Positions 37,198 to 47,360 of a stretch of DNA of 64,000 bases are shown here, one piece after another. Where the stretch lies: the NCBI RefSeq assembly GCF_014171475.1, contig NZ_CP048817.1:1612001-1676000 (forward strand). Reading direction: 5' to 3'. Numbering within the stretch: the stretch's first letter is position 1; every line of letters starts with the position of its first letter. Below the pieces are notes generated by a model. It worked only from the letters and a program-made list of their open reading frames with translations, did not search any database and had not been told where the DNA came from. Both the position numbers and the translations under genes were made by a program. This stretch comes from Sphingomonas sp. So64.6b (GTDB lineage Bacteria; Pseudomonadota; Alphaproteobacteria; Sphingomonadales; Sphingomonadaceae).

Positions 37198-38490
37198 TCA
37201 AACCACGCGTTGGTTGAACCTGTCATAGTCGCGTGGCGACATGCGCACTTGATAGATTGCCTGTTCGCCCTCGACCGCCTGATCGATCACTTCGCCATGG
37301 GCATGCAGCCACGCCGCGCCAGCACCATCGGCCGACTCCAGCGTGATGCTATAGCGTCGATGATTCTGCGTCAGCATCGCAGCCACGGTCTGGATCAGCG
37401 TATCGACCCCTTCCCCGCTCAGCGCCGAGATCGCGACGACGTCATCGCGCCGTTCCGCTTCGCCGAGCAATTCGGTGCGCTCGTCATGATCGAGCAGGTC
37501 GAGCTTGTTCCACGCCTCCAGCCGCGGGGTTTCCGACGCAACGCCGATGTCCTGTAGCACCGCTTCGACATCGCTGCGTTGTGCGATCGTGTCGGGATGA
37601 GCGATGTCGCGGACATGAATAAGCACATCGGCCGAGATGACCTCTTCCAGCGTCGCTTTGAACGCGGCGACAAGCTGGGTCGGCAGTTCCGAGACGAAAC
37701 CGACGGTGTCGGACAGGATCGCCTTGTCGAGCCCGGGCAAGCTGATCTGCCGTAGCGTCGGGTCGAGCGTGGCGAAAAGAAGATCTTCCGCCATGACGTC
37801 AGCACCAGTCAAGCGATTGAAAAGCGTTGATTTCCCGGCATTGGTATAGCCCACCAGCGCGATCACTGGCCAAGGCGCGCGCTGGCGCCGTTCGCGGTGG
37901 AGGCCGCGCGTACGGCTGACCTGTTCGAGCTCGCGCTTCAATCGCGCCATGCGATCGCGGATCAGCCGTCGATCGGCCTCGATCTGCGTTTCACCCGGGC
38001 CACCGAGAAAGCCGAAGCCGCCGCGCTGACGTTCGAGATGGGTCCAGCTGCGCACCAGCCGTCCCGCCTGATAATCGAGATGCGCCAGTTCGACCTGCAA
38101 CCGCCCTTCGGCCGTCGCCGCCCGCTCGCCGAAAATCTCCAGGATCAACCCGGTCCGGTCGATGACCTTGGCGCCAAGCTCTTTTTCGAGATTGCGCTGC
38201 TGGACCGGTGTCAGCGAGGCGTCGAACACGACAAGCTCGGCTTCTTCCATCCGCACTGTTGCGGCGAGCATCTCGACCTGCCCGCTGCCGAGCAGGGTCG
38301 AGGGGCGCGGCGCACGAACGCGATAGGAGACTTTCTCCGCTACGATCACGCCGATCGCTTCGGCCAACCCGGCCGTTTCCTCCAGACGCGCGGCTACATC
38401 GCGCGAGGAGGCACCATGTTCGGGAAACACGATAACGGCACGGGCACCACGCGAGAATTCATCGCGATCACGTTCAAAACCGGTGGTCAA
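37198..38490 (-). CDS. hflX: GTPase HflX
   Basis: A 430-residue ribosome-associated GTPase that splits stalled or damaged ribosomes. The N-terminal HflX domain has [20 protein letters not shown] and QTEIDRR-type region [13 protein letters not shown]; the GTPase domain has [12 protein letters not shown] (G1), DTVGF (G3) and NKLD (G4). The start is a TTG overlapping the hfq stop (TTGA), so it is translated with hfq. The hfq-hflX pairing is general among proteobacteria. Confidence 0.96.
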   Translation of the reverse strand: MTTGFERDRDEFSRGARAVIVFPEHGASSRDVAARLEETAGLAEAIGVIVAEKVSYRVRAPRPSTLLGSGQVEMLAATVRMEEAELVVFDASLTPVQQRNLEKELGAKVIDRTGLILEIFGERAATAEGRLQVELAHLDYQAGRLVRSWTHLERQRGGFGFLGGPGETQIEADRRLIRDRMARLKRELEQVSRTRGLHRERRQRAPWPVIALVGYTNAGKSTLFNRLTGADVMAEDLLFATLDPTLRQISLPGLDKAILSDTVGFVSELPTQLVAAFKATLEEVISADVLIHVRDIAHPDTIAQRSDVEAVLQDIGVASETPRLEAWNKLDLLDHDERTELLGEAERRDDVVAISALSGEGVDTLIQTVAAMLTQNHRRYSITLESADGAGAAWLHAHGEVIDQAVEGEQAIYQVRMSPRDYDRFNQRVV

Positions 38491-38978
38491 TCTTCTTCGC
38501 TATCCATTGTTTCATCAGCCAAATTCAGCGGATGCGCCGGCTGGATGGTGGACACCGCATGCTTATAGACAAGCTGCGACATGCCGTCGCGCTGGAGCAG
38601 CATGCAGAACAGGTCGAACGCCGCGATCTGGCCCTGAAGCATCACGCCATTGACCAGAAACATGGTCACATTGTCGTCCGATTTGCGCACCGCGTTGAGG
38701 AAGATTTCCTGCAACAGCGGCGTGCGCTTCTGCGCCTCGCCGACCGCATTGACGATCGCGGCGACATCTACCGTGCCCGATGGCATGATCGTCGAGATGG
38801 CGTGTTTGTAGATCAGCTGCGATTGGCCGTCACGGCGCAGCAATACCGAGAAATTGTCGAACCAGGTGACGATCCCCTGCAGTTTCACGCCCTTGACGAG
38901 AAACATCGTCACCGGCGTTTTCGACCTGCGCAACGCGTTGAGGAAAAGGTCCTGAAGAGAAGTCTGCTTGTCGGCCAT
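38487..38978 (-). CDS. hfq: RNA chaperone Hfq with two tandem Sm domains
   Basis: A 163-residue protein with two complete Hfq folds. Domain 1 (about 7-66) has [20 protein letters not shown] and Sm2 motif YKHAISTI at 57-64. Domain 2 (about 87-147) has [20 protein letters not shown] and YKHAVSTI at 138-145. Ordinary Hfq is one domain working as a hexamer; a tandem form would give a ring from three chains. Start is the ATG complementary to 38976-38978; the longer frame has no family match. An acidic tail (DETMDSEED) follows. Tandem Hfq is, to my knowledge, reported in Novosphingobium and relatives. Confidence 0.96.
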   Translation of the reverse strand: MADKQTSLQDLFLNALRRSKTPVTMFLVKGVKLQGIVTWFDNFSVLLRRDGQSQLIYKHAISTIMPSGTVDVAAIVNAVGEAQKRTPLLQEIFLNAVRKSDDNVTMFLVNGVMLQGQIAAFDLFCMLLQRDGMSQLVYKHAVSTIQPAHPLNLADETMDSEED

Positions 38979-39141
38979 CGGTCGATCCTTTGTTCTTGGC
39001 GGGATTTTTCTCCCGCTGCGCGCCGGTTCCCGGCGTCGGATGGGCGCCATTGAGCGCCTGTCCCTAATCTAGGGATGCTGCAGTCTCGCGTCTAGTTGTC
39101 TGTTGGAATTGGATTTCCGACCGTGACGGCCAGGTCGGTGC

Positions 39142-40515
39142 CTATTCGTCGCGCGTCTCGGTGATGCCGAGCAGCTTCAGTTTGCGGTGCAAGGCCGAGC
39201 GTTCCATTCCGATAAAGTGCGCGGTGCGCGAAATGTTCCCCGAAAAACGCCTGATCTGGACGCGCAGATATTCGCGTTCGAATGTCTCGCGCGCCTCGCG
39301 CAACGGCGACCCCATGATGGCGTTGGTGCCCCCACCCATATCGCCCGGCTCGCCCAGCACTTCGGCCGGCAACAGATCGAGATCGATCCGACCGATCCGG
39401 TCGCCCGGTGCGAGGATGATCGTGCGTTCGACCACGTTGCGCAGCTGGCGGACATTGCCTGGCCATTCATAGGATTGCAGCGCAACCATCGCGTCGGGCG
39501 CGATTTCCGGCGTCGGCACGCGGCGTTCCGAGGCGTAATGGGCCATGAAATGATTGACTAGTGCGGGGATATCCTCGCGCCGTTCGCTAAGGCCGGGGAT
39601 GAGGACCGGCACGACGTTCAAACGATAATAGAGATCCTCGCGGAACCGCCCCTCGGCGATTTCCTGCATCAGGTCGCGCGAGGTTGCCGAGACGACCCGC
39701 ACATCGACCTTGACAATGCGCTGACCGCCCACACGACTGAAACTCTGATCGGTCAGCACGCGAAGGATGCGCGCCTGGGTCGCGATCGGCATATCGGCGA
39801 TCTCGTCGAGGAACAGCGTGCCGCCATGCGCCTGTTCGAGCAGGCCGGGACGGACGACACCGCCCCCCTCTTCCATCCCGAACAATTCCTCCTCGACCCG
39901 CTCGGGCGTCATGCGCGCCGCGCTGACGATGACGAACGGCGCATCGGCACGTTGGCTCCAGCCGTGAAGCAGGCGCGCGGCGACTTCTTTGCCGACGCCC
40001 GCGGCGCCCATCACCAGCACCCGGCTGCCGGTCGAGGCGACGCGCTTCAGCGTCGCGCGTACGCCATTAATCGCCGTCGAGCTGCCGGTCAGATCACTAT
40101 CGCGGCCGACCGTTGCGCGAAGCGACGCGACTTCGCGGCGGAGACGCTCGGTTTCGGTCGCACGCGCGACCATCAGCAACAGACGTTCGGCCTCGAACGG
40201 CTTTTCGATGAAGTCGGCGGCACCGCGGCGGATCGCCGCGACCGCGGTATCGAGATTGCCATGACCGGAAATGACCAGCACCGGGATCGACGGGTCGCGG
40301 CGCTTCAATTCATCGAGCAGTTCTAGCCCGTCAAGGCGCGATCCCTGCAGCCATACGTCGAGCAGCACCAGCGATGGGCGGCGCGCAGCAATCGCCTCAA
40401 GCGCGGCATCGCTGTCCGCCGCGCTGCGCGTTTCATAACCTTCGTCTTCGAGCACGCCCGAGACGAGTTCGCGGATATCGCGTTCGTCATCGACGATAAG
40501 GATATCGAGTGCCAT
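39142..40515 (-). CDS. ntrX: Response regulator NtrX (AAA+, degenerate sigma-54 contact)
   Basis: A 457-residue regulator paired with NtrY. Receiver domain 1-120 with acidic D9, D10 and phospho-acceptor D53 (LVLLDVW). The AAA+ domain has Walker A GAAGVGKEVAA and Walker B GGTLFLDEIADMP. The GAFTGA loop that touches sigma-54 is missing: the region reads EELFGMEEGGGVVRPGLLEQ. A Fis-type helix-turn-helix ends the protein (NISRTAHFIGMERSALHRKL). It probably acts through sigma-70 promoters. It follows ntrY by three bases; hfq follows after 163 bases. Confidence 0.95.
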   Translation of the reverse strand: MALDILIVDDERDIRELVSGVLEDEGYETRSAADSDAALEAIAARRPSLVLLDVWLQGSRLDGLELLDELKRRDPSIPVLVISGHGNLDTAVAAIRRGAADFIEKPFEAERLLLMVARATETERLRREVASLRATVGRDSDLTGSSTAINGVRATLKRVASTGSRVLVMGAAGVGKEVAARLLHGWSQRADAPFVIVSAARMTPERVEEELFGMEEGGGVVRPGLLEQAHGGTLFLDEIADMPIATQARILRVLTDQSFSRVGGQRIVKVDVRVVSATSRDLMQEIAEGRFREDLYYRLNVVPVLIPGLSERREDIPALVNHFMAHYASERRVPTPEIAPDAMVALQSYEWPGNVRQLRNVVERTIILAPGDRIGRIDLDLLPAEVLGEPGDMGGGTNAIMGSPLREARETFEREYLRVQIRRFSGNISRTAHFIGMERSALHRKLKLLGITETRDE

Positions 40516-40518
40516 TGG

Positions 40519-42768
40519 TCAGGTCCGATTTCGTGTGAGTTCAGTGGGGCGACGATCGTCGCTGTCGACGGCGCGGGCGTCCGCGCCATCGCCGGCATCC
40601 AGCGCGGCCAGAGCCGCCGCGTCGAATGTCATGGTTACGAGTGTGCCCCCACCCTCCCGGTCGCCGAACGACATCGTGCCGCAATGTTCCTCGACGATCT
40701 TGTTGACGATCGCCAGACCCAGGCCGGTGCCGCGCGCACGCGTCGTCATATAGGGTTCGACGATGCGGTCACGGGCTGCCGGCAGGCCCACGCCATTGTC
40801 GGCGATCCGGATCATGACCGAACGGCCATTCTCGCCGTTCAGCGTCATGGTGACTTCGCCGGCGGTTTCGCTGCCCCCCGCTTCGTTGCCCGCCACTTCA
40901 CCGCCCATCGCTTCGATCGCTTCGACCGCGTTCTTCACGATGTTGGTCAGCGCCTGGCCGATCTGGCGGCGGTCGCATACCAGTTCCAGGCCGGGCTGGT
41001 CGTTGATCATCACGAAGCGGATCGCCGGATGCGCGACCTCGTGCAGGAACAGCGCCTGTTTGGCGATGTCGCCGATCGATTCGGGCCGGAACAACGGCTT
41101 GGGCATGCGCGCGAACGAGGAGAATTCGTCGACCATGCGGCGCAGGTCGCCGACCTGGCGGATGATCGTCTCGGTCAGCCGTGCGAATGTGCCATCGTCG
41201 CTGGCGATCTGCTTGCCGTAACGGCGCTGCAGCCGTTCGGCGGCGAGTTGGATCGGGGTCAGCGGGTTCTTGATTTCATGAGCGATGCGCCGCGCGACGT
41301 CGGACCAGGCGGCGCGGCGCTGATCGAGCAATTGCTGGGTGATGTCGTCAAAGGTCAGGATCGGACCATCTTCGGATCGTGCGATCTTGACCGCGAGCGT
41401 CTTCGCTTCGCCGCCGGCATCGATCTCGACGATTGCATCGCGCGCATCGCTGCCGATCAACGCCGCCAGTTCGGGGGAAACGACGCTGAGCGGGCGGCCC
41501 ACCGGGTTGCTGTCGCCGGTGTTGAGGAATTCGGTCGCTGAGCGGTTGATCAGCCGGATCGTGCCGTCGCTGGCGACCGAGACGACGCCCGCCGACACGC
41601 CCGACATCACCGCTTCGATCAGCGCGCGGCGGCTCTCGAGCGCGCCGGTCTGTTCCTGCAAGCGCCCGGTCATCTGGTTGAAGGCATTCGCCAGCGTGCC
41701 GACTTCATCAGCGGTCTTGGGCGCGGGCACACGCGCGGTCAGGTCGCCATCGCTGACCCGGCGCGCGGCGGCGACCAATTCGCCGACCGGACGCACCAGC
41801 CGGTCGGCCACGGCGAGCGCGATCCATACTGCAATGCCGACGATCAGCAGCGAGATGCCGAGCAGTGCGGCATTGAAGCGCAACTGCAACGCGCGCGAAC
41901 GCGACTGCAGCACGCGATAATCGGCCAGGATCGCATCGCCGCGCTTGAGCTGCGCCGCGAGTTGCTCGTCGAACACCCTGGCGGTGTAGAGATAAGTGTG
42001 GCTGCCATAGTCCAGCGCAACCACCGCGCCGGCCCGGTCATTGTTCTGCACCGTGACGAACGGGGCGCCGCGATCGATATCATCCATCATCTGCGCGGTG
42101 ACGATATTTTCCAACGGCCGGCCATAGGGGTTGAGGACGGCGAGCGGGTCCTTCTCATTGCGGCGCAGGATCACCGCTTCGGACAATTCGCGATTATAGG
42201 TCTGTAGGAACAGTAACTCCCGGAACCTGCGGCTTTCCATCGGCAACTGGCGCAGATCGGCGGCCAGATCGCCGCTCATCGCCTTGGTCTGATCCGCGAC
42301 CCGGTCCAGCTCGCGCTGGTAGTTCTCGCGCACCAGAGCGCTGGCATTTTCCAGCATCCCGCGCGCACGGTCCGAGGACCAGAATTCCACGCCATATTGA
42401 AACAGCAGTGAAGCGAAGATCACGACCAGCAGGGTAGGAACGGCGGCGACCATCGAGAACATTGCCACCAGCTGGACGTGAAGGCGCCCCCGCCCACCCA
42501 GCGGCGACCGCGCTGCGCGCCGCATCGCCACGCGCCGCCCGAGCAGCACCATCAGGGCAATACCCGGCAGCAGGTTGGCGACCAGCAACAGCGCGATGAT
42601 CGTCGGGGTCAGCGAACGTTGCGGCGCCTCGCCACCGGTCACGACGAAATAAGTGCCAACCGCGATCGCGATCGCGCCGCCGAGTACGAGCAGCTCGACA
42701 AAAGGCGTGACACTGAACCGGCGGTTCGGCGTTTTCTCTACAGTCGAAGGAGCCAATCCGGCGTGCAT
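40519..42768 (-). CDS. ntrY: Sensor histidine kinase NtrY
   Basis: A 749-residue membrane kinase. Hydrophobic segments lie near 22-45, 55-75, 95-120 and 290-315, enclosing a periplasmic region (about 120-290). A HAMP domain (about 315-370), a PAS domain (about 380-480) and the kinase core follow, with the phosphorylated histidine in RRIAHEIKNPLTPIQLAAE and the ATP site DNGVGLPAARDRIVEPY and GTGLGLAIV. It partners NtrX in nitrogen and redox or envelope responses. The start lies 30 bases from the end of ntrC in the same transcript. Confidence 0.96.
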   Translation of the reverse strand: MHAGLAPSTVEKTPNRRFSVTPFVELLVLGGAIAIAVGTYFVVTGGEAPQRSLTPTIIALLLVANLLPGIALMVLLGRRVAMRRAARSPLGGRGRLHVQLVAMFSMVAAVPTLLVVIFASLLFQYGVEFWSSDRARGMLENASALVRENYQRELDRVADQTKAMSGDLAADLRQLPMESRRFRELLFLQTYNRELSEAVILRRNEKDPLAVLNPYGRPLENIVTAQMMDDIDRGAPFVTVQNNDRAGAVVALDYGSHTYLYTARVFDEQLAAQLKRGDAILADYRVLQSRSRALQLRFNAALLGISLLIVGIAVWIALAVADRLVRPVGELVAAARRVSDGDLTARVPAPKTADEVGTLANAFNQMTGRLQEQTGALESRRALIEAVMSGVSAGVVSVASDGTIRLINRSATEFLNTGDSNPVGRPLSVVSPELAALIGSDARDAIVEIDAGGEAKTLAVKIARSEDGPILTFDDITQQLLDQRRAAWSDVARRIAHEIKNPLTPIQLAAERLQRRYGKQIASDDGTFARLTETIIRQVGDLRRMVDEFSSFARMPKPLFRPESIGDIAKQALFLHEVAHPAIRFVMINDQPGLELVCDRRQIGQALTNIVKNAVEAIEAMGGEVAGNEAGGSETAGEVTMTLNGENGRSVMIRIADNGVGLPAARDRIVEPYMTTRARGTGLGLAIVNKIVEEHCGTMSFGDREGGGTLVTMTFDAAALAALDAGDGADARAVDSDDRRPTELTRNRT

Positions 42769-42798
42769 CGTGTCTTTGATACAACGTTATAGTTGCAA

Positions 42799-44265
42799 TT
42801 AGAACACAGAATCCAACCTCTCAACCGATGTCAGCCTCGGCCGACCGCCCGCCGCTGGGTCGATGCCCAGCATATCGAGCCGTTTTCTCAGCGTGTTGCG
42901 GTTGATTCCCAGCGCCCGCGCAGCGCGCAGCTGGTTTTGGCCGTGGCGCGCGAGCATCGCTTCGATCAATGGCCGCTCGACCTCGCCGATAATGCGGTCG
43001 TAAAGCGACCCGTCATCGAGCGCCGCGGGCTCCTCGCGCGCCAGGCGTTCGAGTCGCGCGCGCACCGCTGCCTCGATTCCGGGATCGCCCTCGAAGACCG
43101 CCGCAGTCGCGTTGCCGCCGAGCATCGCCCGGACCTCGTCAGCACCGATCCTTTCGTCGCGGCTGAGCACCGCGATGCGCCGCATGATATTCTCGAGCTC
43201 GCGGACATTGCCCGGCCAGTCATAATTCTCCAGCGCGACGATCGCGGCGGGATCGAGCTGTTTGCGCGGCAGGCCGCTCTCCGCCGCCTTGTCGAGGAAA
43301 TGTCGCGCGAGCAGCGCGATATCCTGCCGCCGCGCCCGGAGCGCGGGCAGCGTCACGGGCACGACGTTCAGCCGATAGAAGAGATCCTCGCGAAACTGTC
43401 CGCCGCTGACCAATTGCGCCAGCTCGCGATTGGTCGCGGCGACGATGCGGACATCTGCGCGGATCGTGCGCGCGCCGCCCACGGTGGTGAATTCGCCCGA
43501 TTGCAGCACGCGAAGCAGCCGGGTCTGCGCCTCCATCGGCATGTCGCCGATCTCGTCGAGGAACAAGGTACCGCCGGCCGCCTGTTCGAACCGGCCGGCC
43601 GATCGTGCCTGCGCGCCGGTAAAGGCGCCGCGTTCATGACCGAACAGTTCGGCCTCGATCAGCTCGCGCGGGATCGCGGCCATGTTCAGCGCGACGAACG
43701 GCGAGCGGCGACGCGTGCCGAGATCATGGATCGCGCGCGCGACCAATTCCTTGCCGGTGCCGGATTCGCCCGAGATCAGCACGGTCAGGTCGTTCGAGAC
43801 CACCCGGGCGATCACGCGATAGACGTCCTGCATGGCGGGCGACCGGCCGATCAGCGGCAGCGCGCTGTCCTCCGCATCGACCGATTCGAACGGCGCACCC
43901 TGACGCCGCGCCAGCGCTCCCTGCACCGCACGCGACAGGGCGTCGAGATCGAACGGCTTGGGCAGATAATCATAGGCGCCAACCTCGGTCGCGCGCACCG
44001 CGGTACTCAGCGTGTTCTGCGCCGACAGCACGATCACCGGCAGCGCGGGGTGCTCGGCGGTCAATCGCGCGACGCGGTCCAGGCCATTGCCGTCGGGCAG
44101 CACCACGTCGGAGATCAGCACATCCGGCAGCTTGATTGCCAGTTGCACATCGAGCTCGGCCAACGTCGCCACCGTCATGACGTCATAACCCGCTCGCCGC
44201 AGCGATTGCGCAACCACGGTGCGGATCGCGGTATCGTCGTCGAGAACCAGGATGGAGCCGATCAT
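42799..44265 (-). CDS. ntrC: Nitrogen regulator NtrC (sigma-54 activator)
   Basis: A 488-residue activator. Receiver domain with D9-D11 and phospho-acceptor D53 (VLISDVVLPDGNG); central AAA+ domain with Walker A ISGESGTGKELVAR, intact GAFTGA in HERGAFTGAQARSA and Walker B GGTLFLDEIGDMP; Fis-type helix-turn-helix at the C terminus (GQNQLRAARALGINRNTLRKR). With sigma-54 it should turn on nitrogen-assimilation genes. Its start overlaps the ntrB stop by four bases. Confidence 0.97.
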   Translation of the reverse strand: MIGSILVLDDDTAIRTVVAQSLRRAGYDVMTVATLAELDVQLAIKLPDVLISDVVLPDGNGLDRVARLTAEHPALPVIVLSAQNTLSTAVRATEVGAYDYLPKPFDLDALSRAVQGALARRQGAPFESVDAEDSALPLIGRSPAMQDVYRVIARVVSNDLTVLISGESGTGKELVARAIHDLGTRRRSPFVALNMAAIPRELIEAELFGHERGAFTGAQARSAGRFEQAAGGTLFLDEIGDMPMEAQTRLLRVLQSGEFTTVGGARTIRADVRIVAATNRELAQLVSGGQFREDLFYRLNVVPVTLPALRARRQDIALLARHFLDKAAESGLPRKQLDPAAIVALENYDWPGNVRELENIMRRIAVLSRDERIGADEVRAMLGGNATAAVFEGDPGIEAAVRARLERLAREEPAALDDGSLYDRIIGEVERPLIEAMLARHGQNQLRAARALGINRNTLRKRLDMLGIDPAAGGRPRLTSVERLDSVF

Positions 44266-45335
44266 GAACTTCCTCTCGGCAACAGGATGCGGAAGACGGT
44301 CGCTTCGGGCATCCCTTCGCGGGCATATTGGATGATCCCGCCCATGTCGCGGACCAGCTTGTCGACCAGGGCGAGGCCAAGCCCCTGCCCCTCCGGCTTG
44401 CCCGAGATGAACGGGTCGAACAGATGGTCGGCGATATCGGCCGGCGCGCCGGGGCCGTTGTCGATCACGCAGATTTCGATCGGCAAAGGCTGGCGCGGGC
44501 GGCCCGGCGCGGCGCTCACCGCCATGCCGTGGCGAAAGGCGGTGGACAGCGTGATGCGCGCATCGGCCTGATGTACCATCGCCTCGGACGCGTTCTTGAG
44601 CAGGTTGAGGATCACCTGAAGCATCGCGTCACGATCGACCAGGGCCGGTGGCAGCGACGGATCGAAGCGCTCCTCGATCGTGACGTCACGCGCAAAGCCA
44701 GCCAGCGCCACGCGGCGGGCATGGTCGAGCAACGGATAGATATTCTCCGGCACGGGATTGAGCGGGCGGGTGTCGGTGAAATCCTGCATGCGGTCGATCA
44801 GCGCCGCGATCCGGTCGACCTCGGTGGTGATCAGCGTGGTGAGCTCCTCCGCCCCCTCCCCGCCGCCGGCAAGCAATTGCGCCGCGCCGCGAATGCCCGA
44901 GAGCGGATTCTTGATCTCGTGCGCAAGCATCGCCGCCGCGCCGACCGCGGCGCGCGCGGCGGAGGCGCGGTCCGCGCTATGCCCCATCCGGCGCGAGGCG
45001 GCGGCATGATGCAGGGTGATCGCCCGCCAGCCGGGATAATCGGCGACCAGGGTTTCGATGAAATCCACCCGCACCCGCCCTGCCCGCGCGGTTTCGACCT
45101 CGATATCGAACGCGGCAAAGCCGTGACTGTCGCGGCCATTGTCGGCGCGCGGCGACTGCAGCACCGCTTCGACCGGCTGGCCGATCATCGCGCGTTCCGA
45201 CAGATTGAGCAGCGCCTCGCAATCGGCATTGGCATGCGCGATCCTGCCCTCGGGATCGACCACCAGCACCGCCACGGGCAACGCGGCAAAAAGATGAGAA
45301 AATTCCGGACCGGTACCATCGTCCGGTGCGGTCAT
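44262..45335 (-). CDS. ntrB: Nitrogen sensor kinase NtrB
   Basis: A 357-residue soluble kinase that phosphorylates NtrC and is normally controlled by PII proteins. PAS domain at about 10-115 (FAALPVAVLVVDPEGRIAHA), kinase histidine in MLAHEIKNPLSGIRGAAQ, and ATP site with DNGPGAPADIADHLFDPF and GQGLGLALVDKLV. The frame continues upstream into dusB; the ATG at 45333-45335 lies four bases after the dusB stop and matches the family start. Confidence 0.95.
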   Translation of the reverse strand: MTAPDDGTGPEFSHLFAALPVAVLVVDPEGRIAHANADCEALLNLSERAMIGQPVEAVLQSPRADNGRDSHGFAAFDIEVETARAGRVRVDFIETLVADYPGWRAITLHHAAASRRMGHSADRASAARAAVGAAAMLAHEIKNPLSGIRGAAQLLAGGGEGAEELTTLITTEVDRIAALIDRMQDFTDTRPLNPVPENIYPLLDHARRVALAGFARDVTIEERFDPSLPPALVDRDAMLQVILNLLKNASEAMVHQADARITLSTAFRHGMAVSAAPGRPRQPLPIEICVIDNGPGAPADIADHLFDPFISGKPEGQGLGLALVDKLVRDMGGIIQYAREGMPEATVFRILLPRGSS

Positions 45336-45339
45336 GACG

Positions 45340-46338
45340 TCACGCTGCCGCCTGGGTACGCCAGGGCGCGTAGAACTCCGCCAGCATCGCCTGCACCAAT
45401 TTGGGGTCGGCGATCTGATTGACGCGATTGCGGAACTCGGCCGATCCGTGCAGCCCGCGCGTGTACCAGCCGATATGCTTTCGCGCCATATTGACGCCGG
45501 TTTCGATACCATAGTGCGCGAGCATCTCGTCATAATGCTCTGCAATAACATCATATTGTTCGGAGATACTTGGATCGGGCAAGCGTCGGCCGCTGGCGAA
45601 CCATTCCATCACCTGGGCAAGCAGCCAGGGACGGCCATAAGCACCGCGGCCGATCATGATGCCATCGGCGCCGGATTGCTCCAGCGCCGCCTCGGCATCC
45701 TCGATCGAACAGATGTCGCCATTGGCGATCACCGGCACGCCCACCGCATCCTTCACCTGGCGGATGAACGCCCAGTCGGCGCTCCCCTTATACATCTGGT
45801 TACGCGTGCGGCCGTGCACGGTGATCAGCTTGACCCCAAGATCCTCGGCAATGCGTGACAATTCCGGCGCATTCAGGCTGTCGTGACACCAGCCCATGCG
45901 CATCTTGAGCGTCACCGGCACGCTGACCGCATCGACCACGCCCCGGATGATCGCGCCGGCATTGTCGAGATCGCGCATCAGCGCCGAACCGGCATCGCCA
46001 TTGGTCACCTTGCGCACCGGGCAGCCCATATTGATGTCGATGATCGCCGCCCCGCGATCCTCGCTCAGCTTCGCCGCCTCGCCCATTTCAAAAGGCGTGC
46101 AGCCGACCAATTGCATCGACACCGGATCCTCGATCGGATCCCAGGCCGCCTTTTGCAGTGACTGACGCGTCTCACGGATCGCGGCCTGGCTTGCGACCAT
46201 TTCAGTCACATTAAGGCCGGAGCCATAGCGGCGCACGAGTTTGCGGAACGGCATGTCGGTCACCCCGGTCATCGGCGCGAGCACGACGGGGCGTTCGATC
46301 CGGACAGGTCCGATCTGGATGGGGGAGAGGGTTTTCAT
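45340..46338 (-). CDS. dusB: tRNA-dihydrouridine synthase B
   Basis: A 332-residue FMN enzyme that reduces uridines of the tRNA D loop. Motifs: [17 protein letters not shown] (FMN site), [20 protein letters not shown] with the catalytic cysteine, KMRMGW, and [11 protein letters not shown]. The frame extends to 46386, but the ATG at 46336-46338 fits the family. It heads the ntrBC operon, the classical nifR3-ntrBC arrangement of alphaproteobacteria. Its promoter must lie in the 46339-46600 region. Confidence 0.96.
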   Translation of the reverse strand: MKTLSPIQIGPVRIERPVVLAPMTGVTDMPFRKLVRRYGSGLNVTEMVASQAAIRETRQSLQKAAWDPIEDPVSMQLVGCTPFEMGEAAKLSEDRGAAIIDINMGCPVRKVTNGDAGSALMRDLDNAGAIIRGVVDAVSVPVTLKMRMGWCHDSLNAPELSRIAEDLGVKLITVHGRTRNQMYKGSADWAFIRQVKDAVGVPVIANGDICSIEDAEAALEQSGADGIMIGRGAYGRPWLLAQVMEWFASGRRLPDPSISEQYDVIAEHYDEMLAHYGIETGVNMARKHIGWYTRGLHGSAEFRNRVNQIADPKLVQAMLAEFYAPWRTQAAA

Positions 46339-46910
46339 GAATGTGCCTGAAAAACGGGCAGTAGTGGAAATGGGTGGGGATGGCAAGTTGGTGGTGCGGT
46401 GCGAAACCTGATGACCGGGATTGGGCCATTAGCCGACCGTCGGCTTTTGGTGCGCTGGGCGCACGGGCGGACTGCGTTGACGCTCGTCAGATCCATTCTT
46501 GCAGCAGTTGCAATAATTACCGCCTCACAGCGTTTTCGTTTGTGATCGCCGGTCTTCGTCGTCAGCGCTTCATATCTCGCCTTTCTCCTTAGAGCCGGAT
46601 TGATCGCGGGTCTGCTCTGATCACTTGATGTTCCCGCGGTTCCCGCCGCGGTTGAAGAGAAACATCATGTGGTGCAGCTACGTGACCGTCAGCCGAGCGC
46701 CCGACCGCTATGACAGAGAAAAGTGGACTGTCACCGTCACCGTAATCCGAACATGCCTTGCCCAAGGCAGCCCCCAATGAAGACGGTGTAATCCCGCCCT
46801 TTCATCCCGCTTCCCCGGTTGGGGTGAGGGATGCACCTTGGTACCATAAATTGGTCACGATGGCGTCCACCAATTGCGGTCGCCTGCAGCCACGCGATCC
46901 GCTGGACGAG
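46339..46910. other. Long intergenic region between dusB and the direct repeat
   Basis: About 570 bases with no coding frame I can support. It must hold the reverse-strand promoter of the dusB-ntr operon, which I could not pin down. A small symmetrical element CCGCGG-TTCCCG-CCGCGG lies near 46636-46653. Composition is mixed and slightly more AT-rich than the genes, as expected for decayed or regulatory DNA. Confidence 0.5.
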
Positions 46911-47178
46911 GCCAAATTCGCGACCGGGGATTCGGGACACGGTCCAACACCGGGACGGAAAACGCCAATCCATAACTAGCGCAGAAAGATGTATATCACA
47001 TTGATATTACAATATATTCCTCAATTTTTCTGGGCAGGAGGGGCCGAGGATATCGGACATTACCGGTGTTCCATATCTCTGCACCCATCGGCGATCCTTG
47101 GCTGCCACCGTCGCATTGTCCCGAATTCAAACGCCGCGCGGCGACTGCTACCGCACCGGCATGGAAAACCCCGCACCC
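46911..47178 (+). repeat. Direct repeat copy A at the left edge of the FixLJ cassette
   Basis: About 265 bases that align in the same orientation with 54983-55247, at roughly three quarters identity by eye, with few gaps. Shared landmarks in order: GCCAAAT, GGTCCAACA, CATTGATATT, ATATATTCC, ACCGGTGT, GCACCCATCGG, ATTCAAACGCCGC and GCATG. A dyad at 47049-47077 (GATAT to ATATC) is kept in both copies although its arms differ in sequence. It has no convincing coding content. Confidence 0.8.
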
Positions 47179-47273
47179 CATGCGAGCTGTCTTTCCACTG
47201 TTCGAATGAGGGCATCCCTAGGGCGGGAGCGACGGCGCGGGCAGCGACGGAAAGTAGGTAAATTGCGCGGTCG

Positions 47274-47299
47274 TCTGCGTAGTTTCCGACGCTGATCGC
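47274..47299 (+). promoter_or_regulatory. FixJ-box-like element upstream of phosphoketolase
   Basis: The 26 bases are 24/26 identical to 53324-53349, both placed 60-85 bases before a start codon. The core TGCGTAGTTTCC resembles the FixJ site I remember from the rhizobial fixK promoter (GTAAGTAGTTTCCC). With fixLJ encoded downstream in the same direction, autoregulation is likely. The match is from memory, not a matrix search. Confidence 0.55.
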
Positions 47300-47360
47300 G
47301 TGCGCGCGCGCCGCCTATGGCCGGCCTACAAGACAAGACACGACCCGACGGGACGCCGAT

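Noticed and set aside
42793..44571. A 592-residue forward open frame
   Set aside because: Antisense shadow of ntrC and the end of ntrB, which have complete motifs on the other strand.
46992..47020. Possible FNR/FixK box (TTGAT half site) in the repeats
   Set aside because: The partner half ATCAA is absent in both copies (the second half reads CAATA or CGATA), so it is not a proper FNR-type palindrome.
46996..47181. A 61-residue reverse-strand frame inside repeat copy A that aligns loosely with a frame at 55068-55259 in copy B
   Set aside because: The similarity follows from the DNA repeat. Most differences change the amino acid and there is no ribosome site, so conserved coding is unlikely.
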